64,000 nt of DNA from Chaetoceros tenuissimus (GCA_021927905.1 BLLK01000020.1:1178001-1242000); one strand, 5' to 3'; shown: positions 50,744 to 61,151, counted from the stretch's first letter. The notes: generated from the sequence alone by a model not told the origin. A program made the numbers and translations.

Positions 50744-52620
50744 TTAAGGATCAGAAGAATCTCCGCCCTCTGTCTTCTGTTTCTTCGGAGATGACTCTGG
50801 CTTCCCTGCTTCTGAGTTTTCATCCGAAGAAGCTGCATCGTCAGCTTTTCTCTTTGGTGCTGGAGTTTCTTGTTTTTCTGCATCCGAGGTATCATCTTTT
50901 TTAGACTCTTTGTCCTTGTCTTCGTCTCCATCTTTCTTCTCTGATTCTTTGGTATCTTGCTCTTCTGGCTTTGCTGGTGACTTTTTCTTTGCCGCTTTCT
51001 TCTTCTTTGGTGTAGCAGCTGCGTCCAACAAATCTTGCGCAGTGAGAGGCTTGGCTCCTGGCATCATCTGTCCCTGTGGATACATCATTCCCTGATTGAA
51101 AAACTGTCCTCCTCCTTGCATCATTTGGAATCTCTGCTGGTCCATCATCATTTGAGGATAAGAAGAACCGGTAGTAGGTACAAACTGTCCATCAGGTTGC
51201 TGCTGAAAGTTCTGGAATTGAGGGTTCATTCCCATCATTGCCTGATTCTGCATTGCTGGATTCATCTGCATGCCCTGTTGCTGCATCATGTTCATCATCT
51301 GTTCCTGATTACCCTGCATTCCTGGAAACTGTTGCTGAAATTGGTTAGGATACATTCCGTTGTTATCGCCGCCCATATTTTGCATCTGTCCATAAATCAT
51401 TTCCCGTGACATATTGGCTTGATGATGAGCTTGAGACCCAAACATTGGATTCATATTTCCTGGGATATGTTGCTGTCCGTACATTTGCTGCATATTTCCC
51501 ATCTGTCCAAATTGTTGCATTTGTTGTTGCATTGCAGGGCTATTTTGCATTTGGCCTTGCATCATGTTTTGCCCTTGCTGCTGAGGCTGACCCTGTTGTT
51601 GCTGAGGCTGACCCTGCTGTTGCTGAGGCTGCTGCTGCGCTTGCTTTTGGAATTGCTGTTGCATGTAGCTAGCAACTGCGCGAGGATCATTGCTTTGTGG
51701 CTTTTGATCAGAGTCGCCACCTTGCGCTCCTTCTTGTTTCACAGGAGTTCCAGAAGTAGGACCCATGCTTCCTTGCATCTGTGGACTGGCCATCTGTCCC
51801 TGTGGACTGCCCATCTGTGGATTCATGCCCATATTCATATTCATCTGTGGATTCATTCCCATTCCCATATTCATCATAGGATTCATGCCCATGTTGTTCA
51901 TGTTGTTCATGTTACTCATGTTCATTTGATTCATTTGGTTCATGTTTCCCATGGTATTCTGGGTACCTGGTATTGGATCTGGAGGCAGGTTAAAGAGCGA
52001 CTTGTCAATATATCTCGACTCTCTTTTAGTGTTTGAGGACTGAGGAGTAGGATGCATTTCAAGAGCTCTTTGAGGGTCTCCCTGAATGAATTGAGGGTGA
52101 AAGTAGCTCGCTTCCTTATGGCCGTGAGTCTGAATTGTGAAATTCCATCGGTTCAGTCTCCTTGTGAAACTGGTGTACTTTGACTCTTTAAAGTATTTAG
52201 GAAGAACAATATCTGCAAGGCGTTTCTTATCGCGAATGACAAAACCTCTTCCGTGAGGAAGCCAGTTTATTATATCAGGATGCTCTGCACGATCTAGGAT
52301 CGCCATCAACTGTTGAGAAAAAAGAGAAGGGTAGAAGCTTCATGTGAGTAGACGGTACCAAAACATATGTCAAGCACATGCTTCGCAACACATATACATG
52401 TAGTCTCTCACTATTCCATATTCATATTCAAATCAGAATAGAGACTACCTTTGTCGCTGACACTGCTAGAGACTACTGCTCATCATACTCGGTCAATGAA
52501 TCTTGCAAAAGAGGAAAACTGCAAATACTCCGGTGCACCTTCCACTAGATCTGAAACTAGCTTGCATTCTTCCATAGAGAGTCAAAGAAGCCTTACCTTG
52601 AGAGGAAACTTGTTCGACAT
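50744..52620 (-). CDS. Heat shock factor with Met/Gln-rich prion-like domain (HSF 2 of 2)
   Basis: Exon 1 is 52597-52620 (8 codons, MSNKFPLK) and exon 2 is 50744-52309; 287-bp intron with a GTAAGG donor; 529 aa. The join restores the HSF domain start FPLK-LMAILDRAEHPDIINW, then LPHGRGFVIRDKKRLADIVL, KESKYTSFTRRLNRWNF and ASYFHPQFIQGD; the FHPxF end is complete. Residues ~130-420 are a Met/Asn/Gln/Gly-rich low-complexity region (repeats such as MGMNPQMNMNMG, QQQQGQPQQQ), probably a transactivation or condensate domain. The acidic/basic tail has KKKKAAKKKSP, a likely nuclear signal. The long first intron holds competing inverted repeats. Confidence 0.9.
52400..52476 (-). repeat. Competing inverted repeats inside the HSF intron
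   Basis: GTAGTCTCT at 52400-52408 is the exact reverse complement of AGAGACTAC at both 52440-52448 and 52468-52476. In the pre-mRNA the single arm can pair with either copy but not both. The first pairing extends by an ATTC/GAAT block after a short bulge. Confidence 0.6.
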
Positions 52621-53420
52621 TGCTTTAGTTCTTATGTTTGAATGGTATGTTATCTAAATGCCTGACTGCGAGGTTCTATAAAAACTAATATGATGTGCTG
52701 CTTTCGTGAAAACTGAATGTGACCAAATATTCGCCTCATTCGCTTCTTACAGTGACTCCACATACACAAAAATCACTGATTTTACGAGGTTTTTCTTACG
52801 CAGTCCAGGCAACATGTGGCGTTTTCTCGACTTTATGGAAAACTGTCGTTACGAGTAAAAATTTCACTCGACCGACAACCAAATTAGCAAGCAACATGTG
52901 GCGTTTTCTCGACTTTATGGAAAACTGTCGTTACGAGTAAAAATTTCACTCGACCGACAACCAAATTAGCCTTGCAATGACCTTTTCTGTTCTTCTTTTG
53001 TGTCACATCATACGGGTTTAATCTGGGATCTAAAAATTATTTAGATGGGCTTCTGGTTCCATATTTGAGTCAATTTGGAGCATTTTGATTTTGTTCATTT
53101 GTATCAAGGGCTCAGCTCATTTGTAGAAACCGTATAATTCTCTAAGTAGATGCTCTGAATATCAAATTGAAATCTTTGTTGAGAGGATGTAATATTCTAA
53201 ATTGAAAAGTTGAGAAATAATCGGGAAATTTTTCACACGATTGTTTACACTATTTTAGAGCTTTTATTCACATTTCTCTTCTTCATGTTCCGAAAAACTT
53301 TCATGAACGTGGCCATTCTTGCTCCGTCATTCGTTTCAGAAGAACAAGAAGAAAGGAAAGGTGAGGAAAGAGGTGGGAAATTGGGAAGCACTAAATTCCA
53401 ATCGGCAGCTCAAAATTAAT
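52621..53420. other. Intergenic region with a recent tandem duplication
   Basis: 800 bp between the HSF start and the 3' end of the prolyl 4-hydroxylase gene. Apart from the 80-bp repeat at 52809-52970 no feature is recognised. A 69-codon frame at 53210-53419 looks like chance. Confidence 0.5.
52809..52970. repeat. Perfect 80-bp tandem direct repeat, each copy with a hairpin
   Basis: Copies at 52809-52888 and 52891-52970 are identical over 80 bp and separated by AA. Each contains CGAGTAAAAATTTCACTCG, a near-perfect inverted repeat, flanked by a further TGTCG/CGACA pair (outer stem with small internal mismatch). Identity implies a recent duplication or conversion. Confidence 0.9.
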
Positions 53421-55426
53421 CTAGCAAAACAGCAAAACTGGGTTACAAGGGGCTGAAATGTAGTACAAGGACATCGACTTATTCTTCTCGTCTATATTTT
53501 CACCATAGTATTGACGTCTATTTCCAACTATCTCCTCGAACTCCTCGTATGGACAGTCGTCGTCTTTGAAGTTGCGGAGATGGAGCCAGGCATTTGCACC
53601 ATATTTCAATCCTTTCTCAACTACGAGTGCTTCGTGATAGGTGCGATCATCTTCAGAACAATGGCAAAGAAGAAAGGTTAGCAAATGTAAAAAAACATTG
53701 TTGGCCATATATAGGAAAATGAAGTAGATCTCACCTCGTAAATCAAGATCTTCCGAAAGTGTAGAGGGCCATACGAGTGCTCTTCCTTTTTTAGGTTGCA
53801 CATCAATATGGACATGTGAATCATCGCCATAAATATCGGTGAACCTTGTTCCTCCTCCTGATTCCACATCATTTAAATACAAAAAAAATGTAATCATCCT
53901 CGGCCCAGGGTTTTCAATATCCTGTCCGTCAATGTAGTCATGGTGTTCCTTGTAATAATTACCTGGGACATATCTTAACAATTGTAGATATTCTGAATTT
54001 CTTTCGGGAATCCCTGTCGCATTTTCAATCTTTTGCATGACTCGTTTTGCAACAGGGTCTGCGGAGGTACAGGGTTTTGTAATGAGATTTAAAAATTGGA
54101 TGTATCTTGTTACTTCAATGCAAAAGAAGTGAGACTGGACTTACCATTGTAACAATTACCATTACACCATGAATTGGAAGAAGTTCTGTATGCATCTTCA
54201 CTTTCCTTTTCTTTCTCCACCTCCTCTTCGTCCAAATACCATTCTTCTTCCAGGACACTCCTTTCATATCCTTCTTTTGCACCTAATTTGATGAGTCTAT
54301 CGCATTCCTCGTCAGTGAGAAAATTGTCTAATGTAATTATCCATGGTCCAACAGTGTAATCCACACTATCTTCATTGTCACCTTCTTTCAAAGGCCGTGA
54401 CAGAATGTTTGCAGTATAATCAGGAAGAATGATGTTGTCATCAAATGGAAGTTCACCAACAAGCCTCTCAAACATTTCGTTCAATGTAATCTTTACTTTT
54501 CCATTTTCATCTTCAACTGGTTCTTCCTCGTCATCGCGAAAGACATTCGTGGTAATATCAGGTTTACACAATTCCAATACTCTATCTGTCTCTGTATGCA
54601 TTAATTCTTGACAGGTATTGCATGCCGGTGCACATTCTTCGACCATGAATTCAAATAAATTTGTAGCTTCATCTTCCGTATCCACATCCATTTCTTCATA
54701 GTCCTCAGGTTCTTCACACGCCCCAGTAGCAGCCAATGCTGCACAGTGTGCATCTCTATTAATACAGTCATATCGCACAGATTCATATTCTTCGTCTACT
54801 AGAACTGTTTCTGAAAGGTATTTGGATGTCTCCTCAATATTTTTCAGTATATCAAGAATAACAGCTGCATTGTTTTTGTGCTCTTCAGGAATCTCTTGTG
54901 CTACCCCAATTTCAAAATCTTTGCTTCTTTAGATCATGTACAAAGAAGGTCAATAACTTGAAACATTATACATGGTAGATATTACCATAGGCAAAGTAAT
55001 ATTTTGATATCATGATACGTACCCTGGTGAGAAACAAGCCAAACAAGTCTTTGCACAATGTTCCATCATAAAAACTGGATTTGCACTACATTCACCTTGA
55101 TCTGCAAAGTCCTCACAATCTTCTACTAAATCCTTGCAATCCTGAGATTCAGTAATCTTCTTTGTATCTGGATGGAATATACCAACGGTACCTAATTTCG
55201 GATCACGGATGCATTCTGCTGAACAATTTTGAAACATAAATGACATGTTTGTGTTACATTCTCCGTCCTTCATCTTTTGCAAACACTCTTCATGACTGAT
55301 TGCTTTTGTTAAAGTATTGATTTCTTCTGCTATACATTCCTGTGAAGAGGAAGATGAGCATTCTTGCCCATCTACCAATTTGCATAAAAAGAGGAAGGCG
55401 AAAAATGCGTTCTGGTGAATTTTCAT
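53421..55426 (-). CDS. Prolyl 4-hydroxylase with N-terminal ShK-like modules
   Basis: Exons 55023-55426, 54145-54926, 53735-54058 and 53421-53650; introns of 96, 86 and 84 bp; 579 aa. Signal peptide (FFAFLFLCKLVDGQEC). Three Cys-rich ShK-like modules follow: ~21-72, CKDLVEDCEDFADQGEC (~100-132) and CINRDAHCAALAATGAC (~178-225). The catalytic 2-oxoglutarate/Fe(II) domain begins at GPWIITLDNFLTDEECDRLI: LLRYVPGNYYKEHHDYID (first His and Asp of the iron triad), FFLYLNDVESGGGTRF, ALVWPS, then YHEALVVEKGLKYGANAWLH (distal His and 2-oxoglutarate-binding Lys). It hydroxylates prolines in the ER. No KDEL tail is seen. Confidence 0.93.
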
Positions 55427-55908
55427 TTTTGTTTTAGCTACGTAGTGTAGGATCTTTAATTTTGGCAAGATCCTTTTAATGATACAGACTAGCTTACTTC
55501 GTACAGCCCGCCCGTCTTTCTGGTTTCTCTACTTGTTATAGAAATGGACTAGCTCGCCCGATGCAATATATGAGATTTACTACAGTGGCAAAGAGTAGAC
55601 TATGAAAGGTAATTTTCATCAATCGTCGCGGGGGGGTGCGGCGGTCTATATCTCCCTTTTTCTAAATTCAAAAAGTGGTTTTTGGTGTCAAATTGTCTTT
55701 TTTGACATAAATTAGTAAAGACAGAGTTGACAGGTTGACAAGGTGTCAAGATTTTTTGAAGTTTGAAGTTTGGTGTAGATGAAGATATTGTTTTTTGGGA
55801 TGAGAATACATAGAAGCATCACTTCTAGACCTCTGTCATTCACTAGTTTACTTTTCCCTCGACTAAAGGCAATAAGTGGACTTAACAATTGAAAAAAGAC
55901 TTGAAAAA
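55427..55908. other. Divergent region, P4H / AIG1-like
   Basis: 482 bp between divergent starts. It has locally GC-rich patches unlike the surroundings (GCCCGCCCG at ~55507; a run of seven G at ~55630). No gene or RNA family recognised. Confidence 0.4.
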
Positions 55909-56550
55909 ATGAGCGACGACAAGAACGCAAAATATGAAGCTTCACTAGCAACAAAGGCATCTACTCTTCGTCGAGTTTGCTTCTATACATTCTTTGCAAC
56001 TATTCTATGGGATGCCTACACATCTCAAGCTGACGTTCTCAACCATTTAACACTATGGTCCTTCATCCTCCATACTATTTACTTCGAACTGCATCTACCG
56101 TCTTCTACTACTCTGGTGAGATATCTTCACGGGCCTTCCTTTTGTGGAAGCTTTGCACTTTTCAACATGTACCTATGGACACTTATTGCCAACCCTCAAA
56201 TGGAATTCGAATTGGCACCTGAAGGTAGAACCACTACTGTCATTTATACCAGAGGCTTTTGGCTACATCTCGGTCCAGTAATTTGTCATTGGTTAGATTT
56301 TCAGGAAAATCAGCAGTTATTACAAGAGGCATATTCAAAGTACAAGGATAGTCGGATGTTTCAATTTTGGGTATGCTTGGGTTATTTTTCACTCGGATTG
56401 ACTTGGGAACAGTTTAATGGAGACCCTTCAGGTACATACAATGTCACTATTGTTAGCAACGAAACCTTTGTTTTAGTAAGCAAAGTGATTGGCGTTGCTT
56501 CATGTATAGTTGCATACACCGTTATGGTGAAGCCTAAGCTGATGTCCTAG
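55909..56550 (+). CDS. Multi-pass membrane protein, possible AIG1/ADTRP (FAR-17a) relative
   Basis: Single exon, 213 aa from ATG 55909. Five or six hydrophobic helices without a cleavable signal: VCFYTFFATILWDAY, HLTLWSFILHTIYFEL, FCGSFALFNMYLWTLI, FWLHLGPVICHWLDF, FQFWVCLGYFSLGL, VIGVASCIVAYTVMV. The LTLWSFILHTIYF helix and the WLHLGPVICHWLD helix resemble the AIG1/ADTRP family, whose Thr and His in those positions hydrolyse fatty-acid esters of hydroxy fatty acids. Thr and His are present here, but overall similarity is weak and I cannot confirm it. C-terminal VKPKLMS is cytosolic-looking. Confidence 0.45.
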   Translation: MSDDKNAKYEASLATKASTLRRVCFYTFFATILWDAYTSQADVLNHLTLWSFILHTIYFELHLPSSTTLVRYLHGPSFCGSFALFNMYLWTLIANPQMEFELAPEGRTTTVIYTRGFWLHLGPVICHWLDFQENQQLLQEAYSKYKDSRMFQFWVCLGYFSLGLTWEQFNGDPSGTYNVTIVSNETFVLVSKVIGVASCIVAYTVMVKPKLMS

Positions 56551-56807
56551 AAGATGTACTTTGTAGAAATCAATTGTTTCCACCATAGATATAATGAATT
56601 TGTCTATTGCTCATAATGGGCTTCAGATCACTTTCTATTCAACCACAAAGAAGAATTCATCGTAACTTAACTTCACTATAAAATTTTGAAAAATCAAATA
56701 CCTTTGCAACACAATACTTTTCTATCTATCCTTGCTTGTTTCTCTTTCGTCCAAGTTAGTCCTGCGTGTCGACAAATCAGTCTGAACTTTTCGATTGTAG
56801 TCCTGTG

Positions 56808-57719
56808 ATGTCGACAAAACAGTCAGGCATTGACCCTGAACTTTTCGATTGTACAAACACAAAGATTTTGTTGTATAAGCGAGAGCTAAATGACTTGAGT
56901 GATCAGTTGGAGGAGAAGAAGGACGAATGTGCAAGAGAATTGATTGTCTTGAACAAGAAAGAAGAGGCTATTCGATTAAAAGACGCAAAACTACAAGAAA
57001 ACATTATCAATTTCAACAAGTTTCTTCAAGAGAATGAAAACAAAACGTTGAGGGCTAATCGCCGTTGCAATGAAGCTAGACGTCAGAATGCTTTATTGGA
57101 TGAAGAAATCACCTCATTGAAGACACAGTTGGAAGAAATGAAATTAGAAGAGGTAAGGAGTGAACATCTTCTTGAGCAGAATCTCTGCTATAAAAACTAC
57201 TTGCAAAGAGTTGTTGACCACGTTAAAGAGAATAAAGGTGACCTGACGGAAGTAAATGATATTCTAGTAAAGTACAATAACCTCAAACAGAGCACCCACG
57301 ACTTAGTTGCGCAGATGAAAGCAAACACATTAGCCCATGAAGAAAAGAGGGCAGAACTTGTCAAAATTCACAAGGAACGTGGAAATGAATTGTTGAAAAT
57401 GAATAACGACATGGCAAGGCTCCAAAAAGAGTTGGAACAAATCACGCTTGAACATGTGAAATTGCAAAACGAAGGGAACAAGTTTGAAGGTGAAGAAATT
57501 TCTGCGGAAATTTTGCAGATTATTCTTGCAATTGATAACATTGCTGAAAAACTCGAGGCTGCGACTGGGACAACACTAAATTTGAAAGAGAAGGAAGGAG
57601 AAGATGAAGAGAAAGTTGCGAGTGCAATAGAGAAGTTAAACATCACTAGAGACTTGCTTTTGGATTATCGTAGTATTGCAGAGAGATGGGAGGAGGAAAA
57701 ATCCTCAAAAAAAGAATGA
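56808..57719 (+). CDS. Coiled-coil protein, function unknown
   Basis: Single exon, 303 aa from ATG 56808. Almost entirely predicted coiled coil from ~35 to ~275 (KRELNDLSDQLEEKKDECAR, LDEEITSLKTQLEEMKLEEV, NNDMARLQKELEQITLEHVK), with no recognised globular domain, signal or membrane segment. It resembles structural or kinetochore/centrosome coiled-coil proteins only in composition. The 42-48 bp around the start codon are duplicated: upstream copy GTGTCGACAAATCAGT..., coding copy ATGTCGACAAAACAGT..., both running into CTGAACTTTTCGATTGTA. The upstream copy has GTG where the gene has ATG. Confidence 0.65.
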   Translation: MSTKQSGIDPELFDCTNTKILLYKRELNDLSDQLEEKKDECARELIVLNKKEEAIRLKDAKLQENIINFNKFLQENENKTLRANRRCNEARRQNALLDEEITSLKTQLEEMKLEEVRSEHLLEQNLCYKNYLQRVVDHVKENKGDLTEVNDILVKYNNLKQSTHDLVAQMKANTLAHEEKRAELVKIHKERGNELLKMNNDMARLQKELEQITLEHVKLQNEGNKFEGEEISAEILQIILAIDNIAEKLEAATGTTLNLKEKEGEDEEKVASAIEKLNITRDLLLDYRSIAERWEEEKSSKKE

Positions 57720-58186
57720 ACCTCTCGTCAGCATCTAAAAATCTTCGACTCTGAGAGCAAAACGACAAACTTGCGCGTGATGACTGTAGATCTAAATGTG
57801 CCCTGTAGCAAAAGTACTTGTATTTTAGCTCAAATAATATTACAATAAGGCTCTCTAGACTCTATACTTCTTCTTCTCCCTTCGAGTTACCATAAGGATT
57901 CATTTTCGATGTACATGACGGTTCAGTGCTTGAACTTCTTGTATACCTTAGACCGTTTGTTTAGATATAAGGTGTATGGATGGCCCTGTGTGAAAAGTGA
58001 TGGGGATAGACTTGTAGCTTTGGATCTGAGGATGCATATGACAGGAATAGACTGACAGCTTATTAATGATAGGAATAGACTAGCAGTCGTGGATACGTGC
58101 GTAGGAATACATTTTACCAGAAAACGACGAACTGCACTATCCTGTTGCATAAATTTTTTAAAAGAAGCAATTTATAAATATAAGAG
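57720..58186. other. Intergenic region with short dispersed repeats
   Basis: 467 bp between two genes on the same strand. From 58002 to 58114 it contains four spaced variants of an AGGAATAGACT-GCAG word; otherwise nothing recognised. Confidence 0.5.
58002..58114. repeat. Spaced AGGAATAGACT-type short repeats
   Basis: GGGGATAGACTTGTAG (58002-58017), AGGAATAGACTGACAG (58043-58058), AGGAATAGACTAGCAG (58071-58086) and a shorter AGGAATAC (58103-58110), ~30-40 bp apart, immediately upstream of the dynamin-like gene. Degenerate copies; could be a decayed minisatellite or a factor-binding cluster. Confidence 0.5.
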
Positions 58187-61042
58187 ATGACTGCCGACAA
58201 GAGACGTAAAAAACGCCTCGAAAGACAGAGAAAGGCCTCCGAGAAACAGAATAATAGTACCGATGAGGTGCAATCGACATGCAACAGAGTTCCTGCTTTT
58301 GATGATAAAGTTACAAAATTACTGACTGATAATGAAGACGATCTTCTCAAGTTTGTAGTCAAGGTCAACAAAGTATACCAAGAGAAGCTGAAGCGACCAG
58401 CTCCTTTCATGACATTTGTTATTTGCGGTATGCAATCTGCAGGAAAAAGTACAATCATGGAGCGATTCATGAGTGCCGTTCTTAACATTGTACAAGAAGG
58501 TACGTAAATAGGGTAGAATTTCGAGTAGAATGGAAACTCTGTTCTTTTTAATGTATCTTATTTCTTACAAATTGGGTGTGATCATAGGTACTGGGACTAG
58601 ATGTCCACTCGATACAACATGTCTTCATGATGAAAGTGCCAAAGAACCACGCTGCGATCTAAATGGAGAAGAGTTGACCTCTGGTGGAGACAACATGACA
58701 GTTGATGCAGTATTCGAAGCTATCACGGAGCACAACAAAAAGCTTGCGGACGAAGATAGATTTAGTACGAAGCCTCTAACCTTGGTCTATAGGTCAAATA
58801 ATGTTCAGAACATGAGATTTGTAGATACACCAGTAAGTAATTGTACTGTCCAACATCGTACTGTCCAACATCATAGCAGTCTTTTCTTGAATACATTCCT
58901 TCTCACCTTCAGTAATTGATAGGGAATAATTTCCAATAAAGGCCAAGGAAAAGACAATAGACAAGAAATTCAAAACATCCTCAGAGATGCCATGAGGAAA
59001 GATAACACCAAGTTGTGTGTTCTTCTTGAACCTAAAGAATTTTCAACTAATCCTATTATTGATTTCTGTGATGAAACATTTGAAGGACGAGAATGGACTG
59101 AAAATGCTATTTTTCTAATGACCAAATTTGATAAGCAGCTTCAAGATGCGAGGACTGGTAGCAAGGCAAATAATTTCTTCAATGAATTCAAAGAGAATGG
59201 TATTATTCCTCATCTGATCATCACTCCTACTCTTCCTAAAGAAGACTTGCCAATCGAAGAGTTACTTGTTCAGCGCAAAGAACTCCTAGATTCTGCAACT
59301 AAAAAAGAAGTTAATGAATTTAGACAATGGGTTTCTGGTCACCGGAAGTTCTTGGAGGCAAATCCCAGCGACGAACTTCTATCAACTGACATAGCAAAAC
59401 GTTTAGGGTTTGACACTGCAAAACAAGTGATGCGAAAAGTCATGCTTGAAGATACAATTCTTAGATTGCCTGAAGTACTGACTTCATTAAAAAGTGATCT
59501 TGCTTCATGCCAAAATGAATTGGCAGCACTGAAAGAGAAGGAAAGGTACAATGACCCCAAGGAAGTCAAAATCATCATTGGTCAAGCCCTAGAATGTATT
59601 GAGAAGAGGATTCTCGCCTACTTGGATGGAGATTTGGAAAAGGCCTATAACTCTCCAACTCTCTTACAGACCTTGGACGATGAATTAGAAGAAGAAGAGG
59701 ACTCCGACTGGTGCGAACGTGAGCTGAATCACCATTCTTCCAAAGAAGAGGAGTGGAGAGAACGACTTTCGGAGTACGAGTACATCGGAGAAATGCAAGC
59801 AGAGGAGAGGTTTCTAGGTGGCAAGCAGGTTCAGAGAGCCATTAATGTTTTTCAATTGATCATGATAGGTAAGTGAAAAAAATCTTTGGATCGCTTTGCA
59901 TAATTGTTTCCTTTGGTACTGACATACATAATACATAGACTCACTTCCAGATCCAAATGAATTGAACGGTCTAGTTCCAACTGGAGCCGGATACTTGCAA
60001 GGCGGCTTACAAAGAGAAAATTGGGAGAGAGCCATTACGTCTAGTAGGTGTATCATCAAGCGATAGCATACGCTATCGCTTGGTATCATATTATATCTGT
60101 TCTTTCCTAAGGTACATTTTCATTCAAACTCATTTACTTTTTTTCATCGATAATAGTCACTAAGATGACAATAAAGAAAATTAGTCATCCTGGTAAGAAG
60201 TGATTACAATTCATAGAACCTGGTGGTTAGAACATATCGTAGTGACACTAACTTTGTTCTCATTTTCAGGGATCAACTTTCTTATCAAACATGTTGGATG
60301 CATATTGAGAAGGTTGTTTGCTATAGCACTTGAAGATGTCAAAGAAGGAGATGAAATCTCAAAGACGCTGAAATTGTTACCATCAACAGTTGAAAGAAAC
60401 CTCATTCAAATGTTCGATGAAACACTGTGGACTTTGATGAAAGATGCAGCTGACAAGTCGCATATAGCTCTTGAGCCCATGTATTCTTCATTAGATTCTA
60501 CATTGCCTACGTTTCATCCGATTGACGAAGGAACTAGCGATGAACCTGAACTGTATGTGAAAGGCACAGATAACCAATTTAAGAAGAAAGAGGCAAAGAA
60601 GGAGACCATCATGAATGCTTTCATGGGGAATGTAAAGTCAAAGATGTCTTCCCTCTTAAGCATTGATGGAAAGATTGCTAAGGATATGTTGAAAGACGAG
60701 GCGAAGAAACGCTTCGCTGAAAAGAAATCATTTTTGCCAGACGAACGAACAACAATGATCAATAGAAAGGAGAGCGAACTAGTGATCAATCGCGCATACC
60801 AATACATTGTTGCTTTACTGGAATTTAACAATGTCATGCTTAGGTTTCAGATGAATCATTATCTATACGAGGGCTTCAAAGAAAGACTTTCTAAATTTTC
60901 TAGAGAAGTCTTGCTGAAGGACTGGGAGAACCTAATTGAAAGTGACACAACCCTTGTAAAGCAGATAGAGGAGCTCGAGGGCAAAATTGCAGGGCTTACT
61001 GACAGTTTGGATGAAGTAAAGAAAATCCAGTCTAAATTCTAG
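58187..61042 (+). CDS. Dynamin-superfamily GTPase
   Basis: Six exons: 58187-58499, 58588-58832, 58923-59868, 59939-60043, 60157-60192 (36-nt microexon) and 60270-61042; all joins keep frame; 805 aa. G1 P-loop GMQSAGKST (81-89), G2 TRCPLD, G3 DTPG (184-187, split by intron 2), G4 TKFD. The middle/stalk region is helical (INFLIKHVGCILRRLFAIAL). The C-terminus has a GED-like helical bundle (LITDSL-type: IEELEGKIAGLTDSLDEVKK). No PH or transmembrane segment is seen, so membrane target is unknown; divergent from classic dynamin/DRP5. The basic N-terminus (RRKKRLERQRKA) may contact membranes. Confidence 0.88.
60057..60082 (+). repeat. Intronic 11-bp hairpin upstream of a microexon
   Basis: CAAGCGATAGC (60057-60067) and GCTATCGCTTG (60072-60082) are perfect reverse complements with a 4-nt ATAC loop. 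They begin 13 nt after the GTAGGT donor of the 113-bp intron that precedes the 36-nt exon. Confidence 0.75.
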
Positions 61043-61151
61043 CTCTCGGAATACAATCACTTTTGGCAGTTATGCCTATGCTGTCGATGTTGAGTGAATT
61101 TATAAATATTAAAACTGTAATATTCTGATTTGAACTGAAATAGTCATTGCA

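Noticed and set aside
52480-52486. ATGATGA (minus strand) in the HSF intron as a C/D snoRNA C box
   Set aside because: A CTGA lies downstream, but no terminal stem pairs around the two boxes.
52719-52940. 73-codon frame running through the 80-bp repeats
   Set aside because: The two repeat copies are read in different frames, so the protein has no internal repeat; no family match.
53210-53419. 69-codon plus-strand frame near the 3' end of the P4H gene
   Set aside because: Begins at a non-ATG codon, no recognisable domain, and lies in 3' flanking DNA.
7640-55445. Recurring TACGTA palindromes in intergenic DNA
   Set aside because: About a dozen were seen by eye; at this base composition roughly 20 are expected by chance in 64 kb, so there is no sign of enrichment.
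55481-55650. GC-rich patches between P4H and the AIG1-like gene as a structured RNA
   Set aside because: No match to U snRNA, SRP or RNase P landmarks and no convincing stem by eye.
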